Source: Cenococcum geophilum 1.58
Taxonomy: Eukaryota > Ascomycota > Dothideomycetes > Gloniales > Gloniaceae
Assembly (NCBI GenBank): GCA_001692895.1
Contig: KV748237.1
Location: 248,001-312,000 of the forward strand
Length of the DNA: 64,000 nt
Direction: 5' to 3'
Numbering within the stretch: position 1 is the stretch's first letter; each line of letters opens with the position of its first letter. Shown here piece after piece: positions 1 through 9,990 of the stretch. The position numbers and the translations under genes are program-made. The notes beneath the pieces are model-generated. The model was not told where the DNA came from. It worked only from the letters and a program-made list of their open reading frames with translations, and searched no databases.

Positions 1-1034
1 AGTTAGATAAGTTAGCTTTTATAACGCTTATTTAATCTATTAGCGTATAAGTACCGTATTAGATATAATCTTTATATAATTAAAGCCTTTCTTATAGTCC
101 TTACCGAAGATAAAGGCTTTATTTTTTAGGTTAAAGCTATAAGAGGTAAAACTAGGGTAGAGAAGTTATTAATAAACCGTTAATAGAAATTGGTAAATCT
201 TATAAAAGCTTTTACGTTCTTAACGTTTTTAATTTCTTATTAGTTTATAATTACTTTAACTTTCTTTAGGTCTATTTATATACCGTCTATAGAAATAAGA
301 AGTCTAATATATAGGATTTCTATTTAGTAGTATAGTGGTATAGATTGGACAACGCCTAGTGTCTTAGTATTTTCCCACACCCATAAAACCCCCAGCCTCC
401 TTACTTCTTATATATTACAACCCTACCAGTTACTAGAAATACACTCTTTTCTTTCTTTCTTATTAACTATCTTTTTACTAATTGATTCTAACTGTTCTAT
501 TAACTAATTATAATAAACTAACTGTCCGACTAACCAACTGATAAATAGACAGACTAATAGCACTATAACTTCCTATTAAAGAGATATCGTACCCTTCTAC
601 AGCAGAACTTGTATTTATATATATATAGCTAATATTACAAATATTTACTTATTATTGTAATATGTTCGGCTAGCTTAAAAATCTATCAATTATATATTAA
701 GCTCTAGCGAATTAAACAGTTAATATAAGAAGTCTCTCTGCCTTTTCGTTTCTAATATTAATTTTAAAATAGCCGTAACGCGGTTTACTATAGTATATAG
801 TTAGTAATATCCATACTAATAATAAGTTAACCTTAACTACCTACTCTCTATCCGCTATATCTATAGTCTAATAATTAAACCCTATTAAGGTCTATCCAAC
901 TCTCTAATCTCCCTCTACTACCCTTAAACGCTATTTATTAATATCTCTATTAAAGCGAATAAGGCGTAAAGGTCGCAAATCGTAAGCTAGTTAAGTAGAT
1001 TAATAAGTTAGTAGTATATAATAGGATAATATAG
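1..1034. other. AT-rich decayed sequence, no gene recognised
   Basis: No coding frame, RNA gene or terminal repeat could be recognised here. The composition is dominated by TpA steps with scattered retained CpG, as in the rest of the RIP-eroded block. A short less AT-rich patch lies near 350-425 (run of cccacacccataaaaccccc), without a feature I can name. The right part (about 900-1034) may belong to the same decayed gene as the helicase fragment beyond the MITE, but I could not establish a frame. Confidence 0.5.
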
Positions 1035-1452
1035 AGTTAGTGGGCAAGCTGCCTATATAGGCAAGTGGCCTATATTAAAACCCTACTAAAAATAAAAAAA
1101 TTTATACCTTAATATCTTAACAACCACTTAATAATAAATTTTAATAATTTAGATTTAGACTTTTATATATACTTTATAGCTTCTATTAAAGTTATATAGT
1201 AAATAGTTTGGTAGTTTTTAGGATATTAAAATATAGGGGCTAAAACGAGACTATATTACTATTTCTTAAAAATTACCAAATTATTTACTATATAACTTTA
1301 ATAGAAGCTATAGAGTATATATAAAAGTCTAAATCTAAATTATTAAAATTTATTATTAAGTGGTTATTAGGATATTAAAGTATAAATTTCTTAATTTTTG
1401 GTAGGGTTTTAAAGTGGGCTACTTGCCTATATAGGCAGCTTGCCCACCGACT
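1035..1452. mobile_element. palindromic MITE (foldback element)
   Basis: About 418 bp that is almost entirely an inverted repeat. The left arm begins tgggcaagctgcctatatag near 1041 and the right arm ends with its reverse complement at 1446. The arms stay complementary through about 1223 and from about 1265, leaving a loop of roughly 40 bp. Extending outward, the termini read agttagtgggc on the left and (reverse complement) agtcggtgggc on the right, differing only by RIP-type changes. This outer motif resembles the agtcggtaagcaag motif inside the terminal repeats of the pogo-type element at 7208-9056, suggesting mobilisation by a related transposase. There is no ORF. A clean target-site duplication is not visible. 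Confidence 0.8.
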
Positions 1453-1564
1453 ATATTAGGGATTATATTAAAATAGATCCCTAGCGTTCTCTATGGCTAT
1501 ATAACCTATAGAGGGAGCTATTTTAGCTTATAAGTAAGCTAAATAAAGCTATTGCGGGAATATA

Positions 1565-1915
1565 TTTATACCTTAGTTATACGGAGCAGCTTAAGGCGCT
1601 AAGATTGCTAATATTTAAGCGGCGAGATCTTATATTTATAGTAAAGACGACTTTTAGCAAGAGTATACTAATATAAGTACTACTATATCTTTTACCTTAT
1701 GCGGTTGTTATTATTATTATTATTCCACTTAATATAATTAGGTTATAGTAAGTAGGAAAGATTATAAAGCTACCTTATATCCGACCTATTTATATATATA
1801 GAAAGATAATATTAGCCAAACTAGTCGAGGATATCTGTACAGGCAGCTATATATATATATCCTTATCTCCCTAAAGCTTTTAGTTAGTAATAAGCTATAT
1901 AAGGTTCTAATAAAC
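1565..1915 (+). pseudogene. decayed DEAD/RecQ-like helicase, N-terminal fragment
   Basis: One plus-strand frame reads as the start of a superfamily-2 helicase. A Q-motif-like stretch (YTEQLKALRLLIFKRRDL) precedes a degraded Walker A (VKTTFSKS, canonical form ending GKS/T), then a Val/Ile-rich strand and a PLN motif (IIIIPLNII), as in motif Ia. About 110 codons are readable. Nonsense codons sit where Gln would be expected, consistent with RIP. The DEAD/DEAH motif and the C-terminal helicase domain are not seen, since the sequence passes into an LTR-like segment around 2.07 kb. Fungal RecQ-like helicases of this type occur in subtelomeres and in repeats, so it may come from a helicase-carrying repeat; that origin is inference. 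The fold call is fairly sure, the exact family less so. Confidence 0.6.
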
Positions 1916-2069
1916 CTAATATTTAATTCCTATATAACCCTTATAGTAGTTAATAATATATACCTACTTACTAATTAAGGAGATACCTTTTATATATTAT
2001 AAGTTTAGAACACGGGAATATACCAATATATTAATGTACTAACGTATTTAGTATATTTCTTAGGCGTAG

Positions 2070-2263
2070 TATTATATATTTAAAGGACCACAGTCCCTAC
2101 CTAGATAGTTCTCTTCCTTATAGTAAATCTTAATATATAATTAGAGTTAGTCTATTAGGTAACTTATACTACTAGTTACACTTATATTATTAACTTCTTA
2201 TTTACCTATATACCTAGCCTATTAATAAGTCTATTGTAGTAATTACTATAAGGTTTTATTATA
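2070..2263 (+). repeat. LTR fragment, divergent relative of the chromovirus LTR
   Basis: From about 2078 the sequence tracks the right half of the copy A-D LTRs: aaggacc, then agtccctacctagatagtt, tatagtaa, atataattagagttagtcta, cctagcctattaataag, and an end resembling aaggttccgttata. It is clearly diverged from copies A-D, so it is an older or sister family. The left half cannot be traced and no target-site duplication is visible. Confidence 0.65.
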
Positions 2264-3045
2264 GACTAACTGCTTTTATACTAGGATAAATACAATTTTA
2301 AAATAGAACTTAAGCCTAGTATAATACTAAAGTTGAGTCCGCTGTATAGAATATTATAAGAACTGCTTATAATATAATAATACCTTAATAAACATTTATA
2401 AAAGGATTTATTCGCCCTAGTTAATCTCTATTTACCTTATCTATACTATTTATTAAAAAGCTAGAAAGAAGCTTAATATTTTATATTAATTATTAAGCTC
2501 TAAACATTATTATAATTTAAAATTAATATATAATTCCACTACTTTAAAAGACGCTTAACTATTTAGTAAATATATAATATTTTATAAAGCTTAATATAGT
2601 TATTACCTTTAATAAAATTTCGCGTCTATAAAGGAGATAAGAGGTATATAGCCTGTTATATACAATAGAGACTTTTTAAATACTTAGTAATACTATTTAG
2701 TATAAAGAGTAGTTTTAATACGTTTTAGTAATACGTTAATAATACGCTTTGTAAATTCCTTAATATATTTATTACTACGTATATAGATAATATTTTAATC
2801 TACTTATCTTTACCTTTTAAGTATTAAAAGCATATTTAATAGTCCTTAAACGCCTATAAAATAGAGGCTTATAATGCGATATTAAGAAATATAAGTTCTA
2901 CGCATTTAGAGTTACGTACTTATACTTAATTATATCTTATAATAGAATTAAAATAAACCCTAAAAAGTTACTGCAATTATAAACTAGTAAAGTCCTTATA
3001 ATATAATAATAATTCATTGCTTAACGTCTAATTTAAATCTTTATT
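2264..3045 (+). pseudogene. Ty3/gypsy reverse transcriptase relic
   Basis: A plus-strand frame reproduces the gypsy RT order: an AELKP-type entry (about 2300), a stretch like PLYRILQELLIIQQYLNKH, the fingers/palm region, and the catalytic YxDD box seen as YIDNILIYLS near 2770-2800 (D to N at the second Asp, as RIP would give). An LGLII/MNPKK-like end follows near 2930-2970. Gag, protease, RNase H and integrase are not found alongside. Frequent TAA/TAG codons rule out function. It directly follows the LTR-like fragment, so that fragment may be a secondary insertion. Confidence 0.75.
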
Positions 3046-5440
3046 AGGCCCACATAGACTACTTCTAATTTATATATAGGGAGAAAAGTTAACTTAAGAA
3101 AACCTCCTAATCTATCTCGCCGCCTTTTAGGACTTGCTTACTTAACGCCTACAAGTTGCTAGTAGTGCTCTACTACCTTACTTTTTAACCTCCTTAGGAA
3201 CTACCGCTGCCGTAATAAGCCTACGGACGCGCTAGTATTGTAATCTTTACTCTACTACTATAAAGTCATTAGGGACGCCTATTACTTTCCCCTTTACCTT
3301 CTATTACTATTTCCTTTATAACCCAGAACTGGTTTAGTATATTTTGGCTAATAAGCTACTAAGTAACCGCCTTAAGGCCTTTTTATATTAAGAGTAGTGT
3401 ATTATAGTTCTCTATGCCCACTACTAAGAGTATTACTTCTTAGTTAGTACGTAAGGGGCATAATGGTATTATATGTTTTAGTGTCTATCTTAGCCAGCTA
3501 TATTCGCATTTTAGACTACTTACTAGGACACTTATCTAGTAGAGCCAATCTTTTAGTCCTATTATTTCTATTCTTAAGAGTATTGCTATTATATTTTCTG
3601 CCTTTGTTAGGCCTTTTTAAAGCCCCTAGGTATTTACCCCCTATAGTATTAACTATACTACAGCTTAGGTTGCTCTTGCCTAGGTTAGCCTTTATACCTT
3701 TAACTCCTATACGCCTCTCTAGTGTTGGTTTAACTAGTATTATATTACGGTAGATAGTTTCCTAATACTCTTTTATACTCTACTTTAGCTCCTTTCTCTC
3801 TCTTACTATTATTTTTGCTAGCCTCTTACGCGTTTTCCTTCCTCCTCCTCTATATAGGCCTAGGCCCTAACGCGGTACTATTTCTCTTTTACTTTCTCTA
3901 CCTGTTTCTCTAATATATCCTCCCTACTTTAGGGTGTTTAGTTTCCTCTCCTACGGGGCACCCTAGGGTCTCTCTATAGTTTATTTAGGCGTGTTTTAAT
4001 ATACTTTGTAATATTAGAGTTACGCTCCTTTTATACCCTTTATATTGCAGCGGCTACAATATATAATTATAGGGGGGGATATTAGCTTCCTTCTTAAGCA
4101 GTACTGTGGCCGTTCGCTTATACCCGCCTATTATGCTCCAGAGGTAGGCTGTTTAAACCTTTTAGATTAGTTTAAGGAGTAATTTAGGGAGGCTTTTTTA
4201 GATTCTTCTATTACCTAAATACTAAATCCGTACGTTATAGTTAGCCAAACAACCGCTATATATAGTAGGCGTAACCTCTAAAAGCATAGACCCTATATAG
4301 AATTGATAATTCTAAACATTATAATGTACTAAGCTTAGCCCTTACCGGCCGCTTATAATGCATATACGCTTTACTAAAGCTAACTATTTACTTATACTCC
4401 TAATACCCTTAGGCCTTAAACTGGTTAACCCCTATAGCCTTAGATATAAAATTATATACTAGAGGTTTATAAATTGGTTGCGTTTTCTTATAAAATAGAT
4501 TAGCTGGTATTTCTCTAGAGAGAATTAAACTCTATATTGTCTTACCTATTTTATATAGGTATTATAGGCTTTCTCTAGTGTTCTGCAGTTCTCTGCGGCT
4601 GTTGGCCTATATGTAATTAGGTTTATATTATTAATAAAGCCTATCCCCTAGGTTGCCCCTTCCTTAAAGAAGTTAAGTAGGTTGCTTATAAAGAAAAGGA
4701 AGAGTATAGGCAAGAGGGGTAATCCTTGTAGTATTTTTATTGTAACTATAATAGGGGGGCTCTAGTACCCGCTAAAGACTAGTAATATTTCTTTCTAGTC
4801 TATAAACCCTTAAATAAATTATATAATCTATTTTAGAAAGCCCTTTATCCTAAGGATATATAGGAGGCGCTTATGGGGTATATTATTATAGGCACCACTA
4901 ATATCTAGGCTAAGTATTAATATTATAGAGTCCCTTCGCATCGCCTATATAGATTTAATAGTGGCAGTAAGTAGCATAAGTGCTAATAATATTAAGCGGT
5001 TCTTTTTTGCCCCTATTTAGCTTTATAGTAGTAGGGTATATTCCTTAGCCGTGTCTACTATATAGTCTGCTATTACCCTTTTTAAAATCTTGCTAAGGGT
5101 ATTTTTTAAGGCAATATAGCGGTAGCTTCCTAGGGTTAAGTAATCTGCTTTGCCTTCTTTTTATAAAATAACCGTTATTATAGATCTTCCGAGTTACGGG
5201 TAGTAGCCTATATTAAAGTATACTCTAGCTATATCTATAAGCTAAGATGCTATAAGTAGTCTATAGGTCTTTAAGACCTTATTTAGAATCCTATTTAGTC
5301 CTAGTGCTATATTATTTAAAAGGCGGCTAATAGTTCTGGCCATTTCCTTTGTTATTATATCGCTATTAACCTATAGACAAGTCACTAATGTTTTACCTAT
5401 AATGTCGCTAAGGTCTACTAAAGCCAGTTAGGGAAAGGAC
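3046..5440 (-). mobile_element. Tad1-like LINE relic (reverse transcriptase)
   Basis: The minus strand encodes a recognisable non-LTR RT. From about 5110 down it reads TLSKILKRVIADYIVDTAKE, then SLDISGAYNNIPHKRLL (palm, catalytic Asp), a LQGLPLLPILFLFFISNLL box (PQGSPLSPILF type, about 4740-4660), and FINNINLITY near 4640-4610. That last motif is the FVDD box with both Asp changed to Asn by G-to-A on this strand. An AAENCRTLEKA-like stretch follows, typical of Tad1 elements in filamentous ascomycetes. The 3' part (about 3100-4450) should hold RNase H and the C-terminus but is too decayed to resolve. Both ends are approximate and no poly-A tail or target-site duplication was found. The plus-strand open frame at 3463-3753 is antisense to this element. 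Confidence 0.75.
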
Positions 5441-5481
5441 CTTTCTATAAGGATCTTTACCTTTTTATCATTATTATTAGT

Positions 5482-5770
5482 TGTTAGCGACTCAGTTAAT
5501 CGAGATATAAGCACAGTAAGAGGGACACGCAAGCCTATATAATTAGATTATCTATAAACGAGAATCTAAAGCTAGGGAAAGGAAAGGAGAAGAAGAGCAG
5601 CGCCGCTCGATATTTTATAATATCTTTACGTCATGTGACCGCAATATACAGCAATCTATGGTAACTTACTAGTGCGAAGTTTTACTAAGTTCTGCTAACT
5701 AAGTTCTGCTAAGTTCTGCTAACCAAGTTCTGCCAACCTAGTTCTGCCATTTTCTGCCAGTGCTATAACA
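5482..5770 (-). repeat. 3' LTR of gypsy element 2
   Basis: On the minus strand it starts TGTTATAGCACTGGC directly after a G-rich polypurine tract (aaaggggggggtaa, plus-strand 5771-5784 as the complement) and ends GAGTCGCTAACA. This gives 289 bp bounded by TG and CA. It contains a tandem array of an aagttctgctaac-like unit at about 5691-5755. The partner 5' LTR was not found. Confidence 0.7.
5691..5755. repeat. 13-14-bp tandem repeat inside the LTR
   Basis: About five to six imperfect copies of a unit like aagttctgctaacc, with one shortened unit (aagttctgct). The array lies wholly within the LTR of element 2. Confidence 0.75.
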
Positions 5771-5799
5771 TTACCCCCCCCTTTAGTAAAGCCTGCCCT

Positions 5800-7207
5800 T
5801 AGGCTTTATATGTTTATATTACTCCTATAGGGCGCTCTTATCTTTATATTCTTCCGGTAGCCTATTATCTTCGCTATATTAGTACTCTATTTACTTATCT
5901 AGGTACTTTAGGGGTCTTAGTTTATTAGGGTAACGGCTATAGAATTTTTTAAAGTTTATGGGGACTGCTAATAAAGTTCTATATAGGGTACTAGATAGGG
6001 TCTAGGTCATAGCCTTTTTAACTAACGCAGTACTTTAGCGTTTTCCTTACTAGTTTATAGGCTAGTATTTCTTTAATTTCCTATTTATTATCGCTATTAA
6101 CTTAAATCGGTAGGGGAGGTTCGTTCTTTTGTCTAGGCAATAGGTTGTTTATAGCTTTCTGTAGCTTATCCGGTAAGAAAATAGAGTAAACCTTAATTAA
6201 ATCCAGGAGCTTTACTTTATATAAGTTACCTATCTTTTTAAGGACCTTATACGGTCCCGCTATCTAATAGTCTAGCTTATAGCTAGGCTATTCCGTCTTC
6301 TAGTTCTTTATTATAACCTAAACTATATCGCCTATAGTAAAGTCAGGTTCGCGTCTATACTTATTTACCTGCTATTTTATTAATTTTTAGGCCTTTTTTA
6401 AATTTATATAGGCTACTATCTAGACTTCCTCTAAGCACTTAGCGTACTGCTGGGCTTCCTTATAAGACAGTTTCTTGTATATAGTCTGTGGTCCTTTTAG
6501 TCTATCCTAGTTAAAGCTTATTTAGGGTAAATACCCTATTTCTAGTTAGATAGGTGCAAATCCCGTAGAGTTATAGGGTAGGGTCGCCTGGGCGTAGTCT
6601 ACTAGGGGTAGTAATTTACCCTAGTTATTTTAAAAGTAGTTAAAAAAAGGCCGGAGTCTTTAATCTAAATATTAATTTATAATCTCCGCCTAGCTGTCTA
6701 TCTAGGGGTAGTATACTATAAAGAGCTTTAGCCTAATACCTAGGATCCGGGTAAACTTATTTTAGAAGGCTAATATAAATCACGGGCTATAATTAAATAT
6801 AATAGTATCTAGTAGTCCGTAAATATGGTAAACATAGTAGATATATAGTTAGGCCGCCTCTTTAGCATTAATATTCTTATAATAGGGAATTAAGAACAAG
6901 CGCTTGCTAAAGCAGTTAACTAAAATTATAACTATATTATATCTGTCGCAGTCTATAGGTAGCTTATAAAAGTCTATAGAGATATACTACTAGGGGCGGT
7001 CAGGTATTAGGAGAGGTTTTAATAGTCCTAGGGTCTTATCTCGTGGAATTATAAACCTATAGCAGTTGCTATAGTTTTGTATATAATAGTTAATATTTAT
7101 AACAATTCTAGGCTAGTAGTAACGGTCACTAATAATCTTACGGGTTTTATTTTTTTAGGGTAGGCCGTAAAGGCCTAGGTATATGCTTTAGTAATAAGCT
7201 AAGTTTA
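5800..7207 (-). pseudogene. gypsy element 2 pol: integrase core and chromodomain part
   Basis: The minus-strand frame shows the integrase catalytic core, including a segment resembling IISNRGPQF near 6790 and a YHPQTDGQTE-like block seen as YYP*IDS*AEIIN near 6700. After it come the GPP-type linker and a decayed chromodomain region towards 5800. These follow the usual Ty3/gypsy order. The upstream half of the integrase continues beyond the pogo insertion at 9057-9519. TAG/TAA at Gln codons dominate the damage. Confidence 0.7.
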
Positions 7208-7250
7208 ACGTAGTCGGTAAGCAAGTGGCCACCGCAAGCATGTGGCCACC
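7208..7250. repeat. left terminal inverted repeat of the pogo element
   Basis: 43 bp, beginning acgtagtcggtaagcaagtg and ending catgtggccacc. It is a perfect inverted match to 9014-9056, with a TA dinucleotide immediately outside. Confidence 0.92.
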
Positions 7251-7321
7251 CCACCAAGCAACCAATGCCAAATAATGCGAATTACTCAACCACAAATAAT
7301 TGTATTTAGTGTAGCTATCTA

Positions 7322-8965
7322 CTAGCTAGTTGCCTGCCGTCTAGGGCACGTACGTGCTGTGTGTTCTATTGATTCGCACATGCTGCACTTACGTAGTGCT
7401 CGTTGCGGTCGCTCAGCTGCTGCCTCTGCTGCTACCGCTGCTGCCTTCTCCCGTGCAGCTTGTGCACGAGAGGTCCCTTCTGCCCCTAATAAAACACCCC
7501 CTTTAGCTATATACGTGCGCTTCTTTGCCCTCTTCCTTTTCTGGCGCTGGTTTTCCATATATAGCTTCTTATTTTCGCTTGCAAGTAGCACAGCACTTAA
7601 TATCGCCATTTCGCACCCCTTAACAAGCTGGCCAAGGGCTTGTTCTGTTAGACTTGGTAGGCTATATATACGCTGCTTAAGATAGCGCTTTAGTAAGGCT
7701 GTCTGCTTCTGTAGCTCAGCAATATTATAAGGTGTTTCAGCTGCCTAAGATACATTCGATGGTGAACGGGGTAGTATCTGATATTCGGCATGCAGCTGCG
7801 ATAGCACGCGATCAGGGCTGTATGGAACAAGGCCAGTAGCTGCAAATCCTGCCTGTATATTATTTTGATGCAGCGCTATTTGCCTAGCCTGCCTATATAG
7901 TGGCAGGAATTCGCATTTATCGATATGGTTAACACCGCGGCTTATAATCTGTTCGACACTACGTCTGTAGGCCTGCTTCAGTGCTGAGAAACAGCCCACA
8001 TCTAGTGGCTGCAGTAGATGCGATAAATGCGCCGGCATGCAGATAACGACAATCTTATAATCCAAGCAGAACCGATTAAATTTGGGGTTAATGTGGCTAT
8101 TGTAGCCATCTAGTACAAGCAGCCGATGCGTGCCAAAGGTGTGATCCTTTATATACTTATGGAATAGATTTAGCCAGGTTAGGCCAATCTTATTTATCGT
8201 CCAGCCGTTCTCGCTAACACCAATTAACCAGTTATATGGAATAATATTGTCCTCGTACTAAGTAGCTTAGTGCATTACTGCTTTAAAGATAACTAGTGGC
8301 GGAATTATACCCCCCAACACATTAATATATTCAATGATTATAACCCATTCTTAATTGCCTGGCTATACCGTTCTAGGCCGGCCAGCACGGTCGGTTCCAG
8401 TAATAACTTTTGCAGTTGCAATAACGCCCATCTGGAAGCTAGTCTCATCAAAATTCCAGGTATCTTTATTAAGAATCCCATATAGTATCTTTATGTCTTA
8501 AACGCGTTTAAACCAGCCCCGAATAAGCATAGGATCCTCGCATTTAGCACGCTAGTAATCATACTTGCAATTAAATTTAGATTTTAGGTCGTTATGGCGT
8601 TTAACAAAATTGTATACCCATTTCTCGCCGATAGGTTGTACGGTGGCAGACCCAGCGCGTAGGGTAGCTAGAATACCAGCCATCTGCCGTACGATCGCGA
8701 TTCTTGGTGGCATACCCCGTTAATCCATTAATAGAATCCACTGCTTAAGGCTCTCTTCTTGTGCAGGTGTTAAGCGGCGATTTGATGCAATAGAACCGCG
8801 TTTTGGTGTAATACCGGCAATGCGGCGCCTGGCTGTCGTTCGGGGCACATCGTATGTTGTTGTGGCAGGTTGGAGGGCTTAAAACTGGCCTTACTTGTAA
8901 GCATTAATAGCTAGACTAAGTCTGCCTTCTCGAAAAAGGGCGTCTTGCTGTTGTGGGGTGGCCAT
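7322..8965 (-). pseudogene. pogo-type transposase (DDE superfamily) with nonsense mutations
   Basis: A single reading frame of 547 codons from ATG at 8965 to a stop at 7322, broken by scattered nonsense codons but with no frameshift. The N-terminus (MATPQQQDALFREGRL) and a Tc5/CENP-B-like region (SNRRLTPAQEESL, about codons 60-90) give the DNA-binding part. The DDE_1 catalytic part has DETSFQMG (first Asp), TGTDRAGRPRTV, SENGWTINKIGLTW, LLVLDGYNSH (second Asp) and MPAHLSHLLQPLDV (third Asp), so all three acidic residues remain. Near the C-terminus CSMCESIEHTARTC is a CX2CX4HX4C zinc knuckle. Stops lie at about 8890, 8720, 8370-8350, 8265 and 7745, mostly at former Gln codons. It cleaves at the terminal repeats and inserts at TA in intact relatives. 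Too damaged to be active. Confidence 0.88.
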
Positions 8966-9013
8966 TGAGGTTGTAATTGTATAACGCGTCGCGTGTTGCG
9001 CGAATTTGATGGG

Positions 9014-9056
9014 GGTGGCCACATGCTTGCGGTGGCCACTTGCTTACCGACTACGT
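9014..9056. repeat. right terminal inverted repeat of the pogo element
   Basis: 43 bp exact reverse complement of 7208-7250, ending in ...gactacgt and followed by the duplicated TA at 9057-9058. Confidence 0.92.
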
Positions 9057-9519
9057 TATAAGTTGCGTTTCTTTGCTACTACTAGCTATTCCTAGTACTT
9101 AAGTAGTCCATTTTTAAGGGACCATAGGCTAGTAATATCCTTTACCTTTTTACGGTATTCCTATAGAGAAGGGTCCATATAGTTTACTTACAGTAGTTTA
9201 TTAATAAGGTTAAATTCTATAGGGTTAATGGGATATATCTCGGCGCTTAAAGATTTAGTACTTAGTTCTTCCTATATCTAAAGGTTAAGGTGCTCTAATT
9301 ATAGTAGTGCCTAGGTCTATAATAAGATCTTTATAAATATTTAGTTATTTAGGTCCTATTTACGTCTTATAAAAGCGTTTATAGAGTTAGTAGCGCCTAG
9401 CCTATATATAATTAGGAAGTTAAACTAGGATAGAACGTCTGCCTAGCGCGCTTACTAGGCCGTAAGGGCCTTGGTTATTATAAAGTATTTTAAGGCCTTA
9501 TAATCCAAAACTACCTAGA
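9057..9519 (-). pseudogene. gypsy element 2 pol: RNase H end and integrase N-terminus
   Basis: The minus strand reads VLDYKALKYFIITKALTA near 9510-9455, the C-terminal RNase H block (DHKAL type). Next comes a Y(R)PGA-like stretch (IIYRLGATNS) near 9410-9380, then the start of the integrase zinc region. It joins the RNase H fragment at 17427-17620 across copy A and the integrase core at 5800-7207 across the pogo element. Confidence 0.75.
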
Positions 9520-9944
9520 TATTACGGACGCTTTAAGTACAATGCTATGACTACTTAGAGAGGAGTCGGAGGAAGCTAGTTGGTTAATGCAAGCACAGTC
9601 TAGGATGGAGCCGATAGAGCTATGTAACGAGAAATAGTAACCAAGGTTATATAATATGCTACGTATTAAATGAGAGGAATAAAAGGGACTTATATACCTT
9701 ACGTATAAGACGTATATTATATATAAGAAGGATTTTATAGAGGTACGGTTGTGTATTTAAGGACCCTTAGTCCCTACCTAGATAGTTCCTTCCTTATAGT
9801 AATTCTCAGAATATAATTAGAGTTAATCTATTAGGCAACCACTCTACCAGTTATTATTACGTTATTAACTCCTATACTTGCATTTTCTATATACCTAGCC
9901 TAATAATAAGCCTACCGTAGTTTTTGCTATAAGGTTCCGTTATA
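9520..9944 (+). repeat. 5' LTR of chromovirus copy A
   Basis: 425 bp. It starts tattacggacgctttaag (ancestral TGTTACGG) and ends aaggttccgttata (ancestral CCGTTACA). The target-site duplication ctaga abuts it at 9515-9519. No clear TGG-type tRNA primer-binding site follows; the next bases are taattacta. Confidence 0.92.
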
Positions 9945-9990
9945 TAATTACTACTATAGTTATAGTATTAAATACAGAAAGTCGGATAAC

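Larger units (their letters stand above)
7208..9056 (-). mobile_element. pogo/Fot1-type DNA transposon with 45-bp terminal inverted repeats
   Basis: The outer 43 bp at each end are exact inverted repeats, beginning acgtagtcggtaagcaagtg at 7208. Both ends are flanked by a TA (7206-7207 and 9057-9058), the Tc1/mariner/pogo target-site duplication; including the TA the repeat is 45 bp. The body is about 1.85 kb and encodes one minus-strand transposase (7322-8965). Base composition is visibly richer in GC than the flanks and far fewer sites are RIP-damaged, so this is a younger arrival in gypsy element 2. It is broken by nonsense codons and so non-autonomous. Confidence 0.92.

Noticed and set aside
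1706-1722. ATT/TTA microsatellite
   Set aside because: Short run inside the helicase fragment encoding consecutive Ile residues; not independent evidence of anything.
3463-3753. 96-codon hydrophobic plus-strand open frame
   Set aside because: It is antisense to the Tad1-like LINE; the Leu/Ile-rich composition is typical of chance frames in AT-rich DNA and there is no supporting start context or homology.
7359-7685. 108-codon plus-strand open frame
   Set aside because: Antisense shadow of the pogo transposase C-terminus, which reads clearly on the other strand (zinc knuckle and flanking helix).
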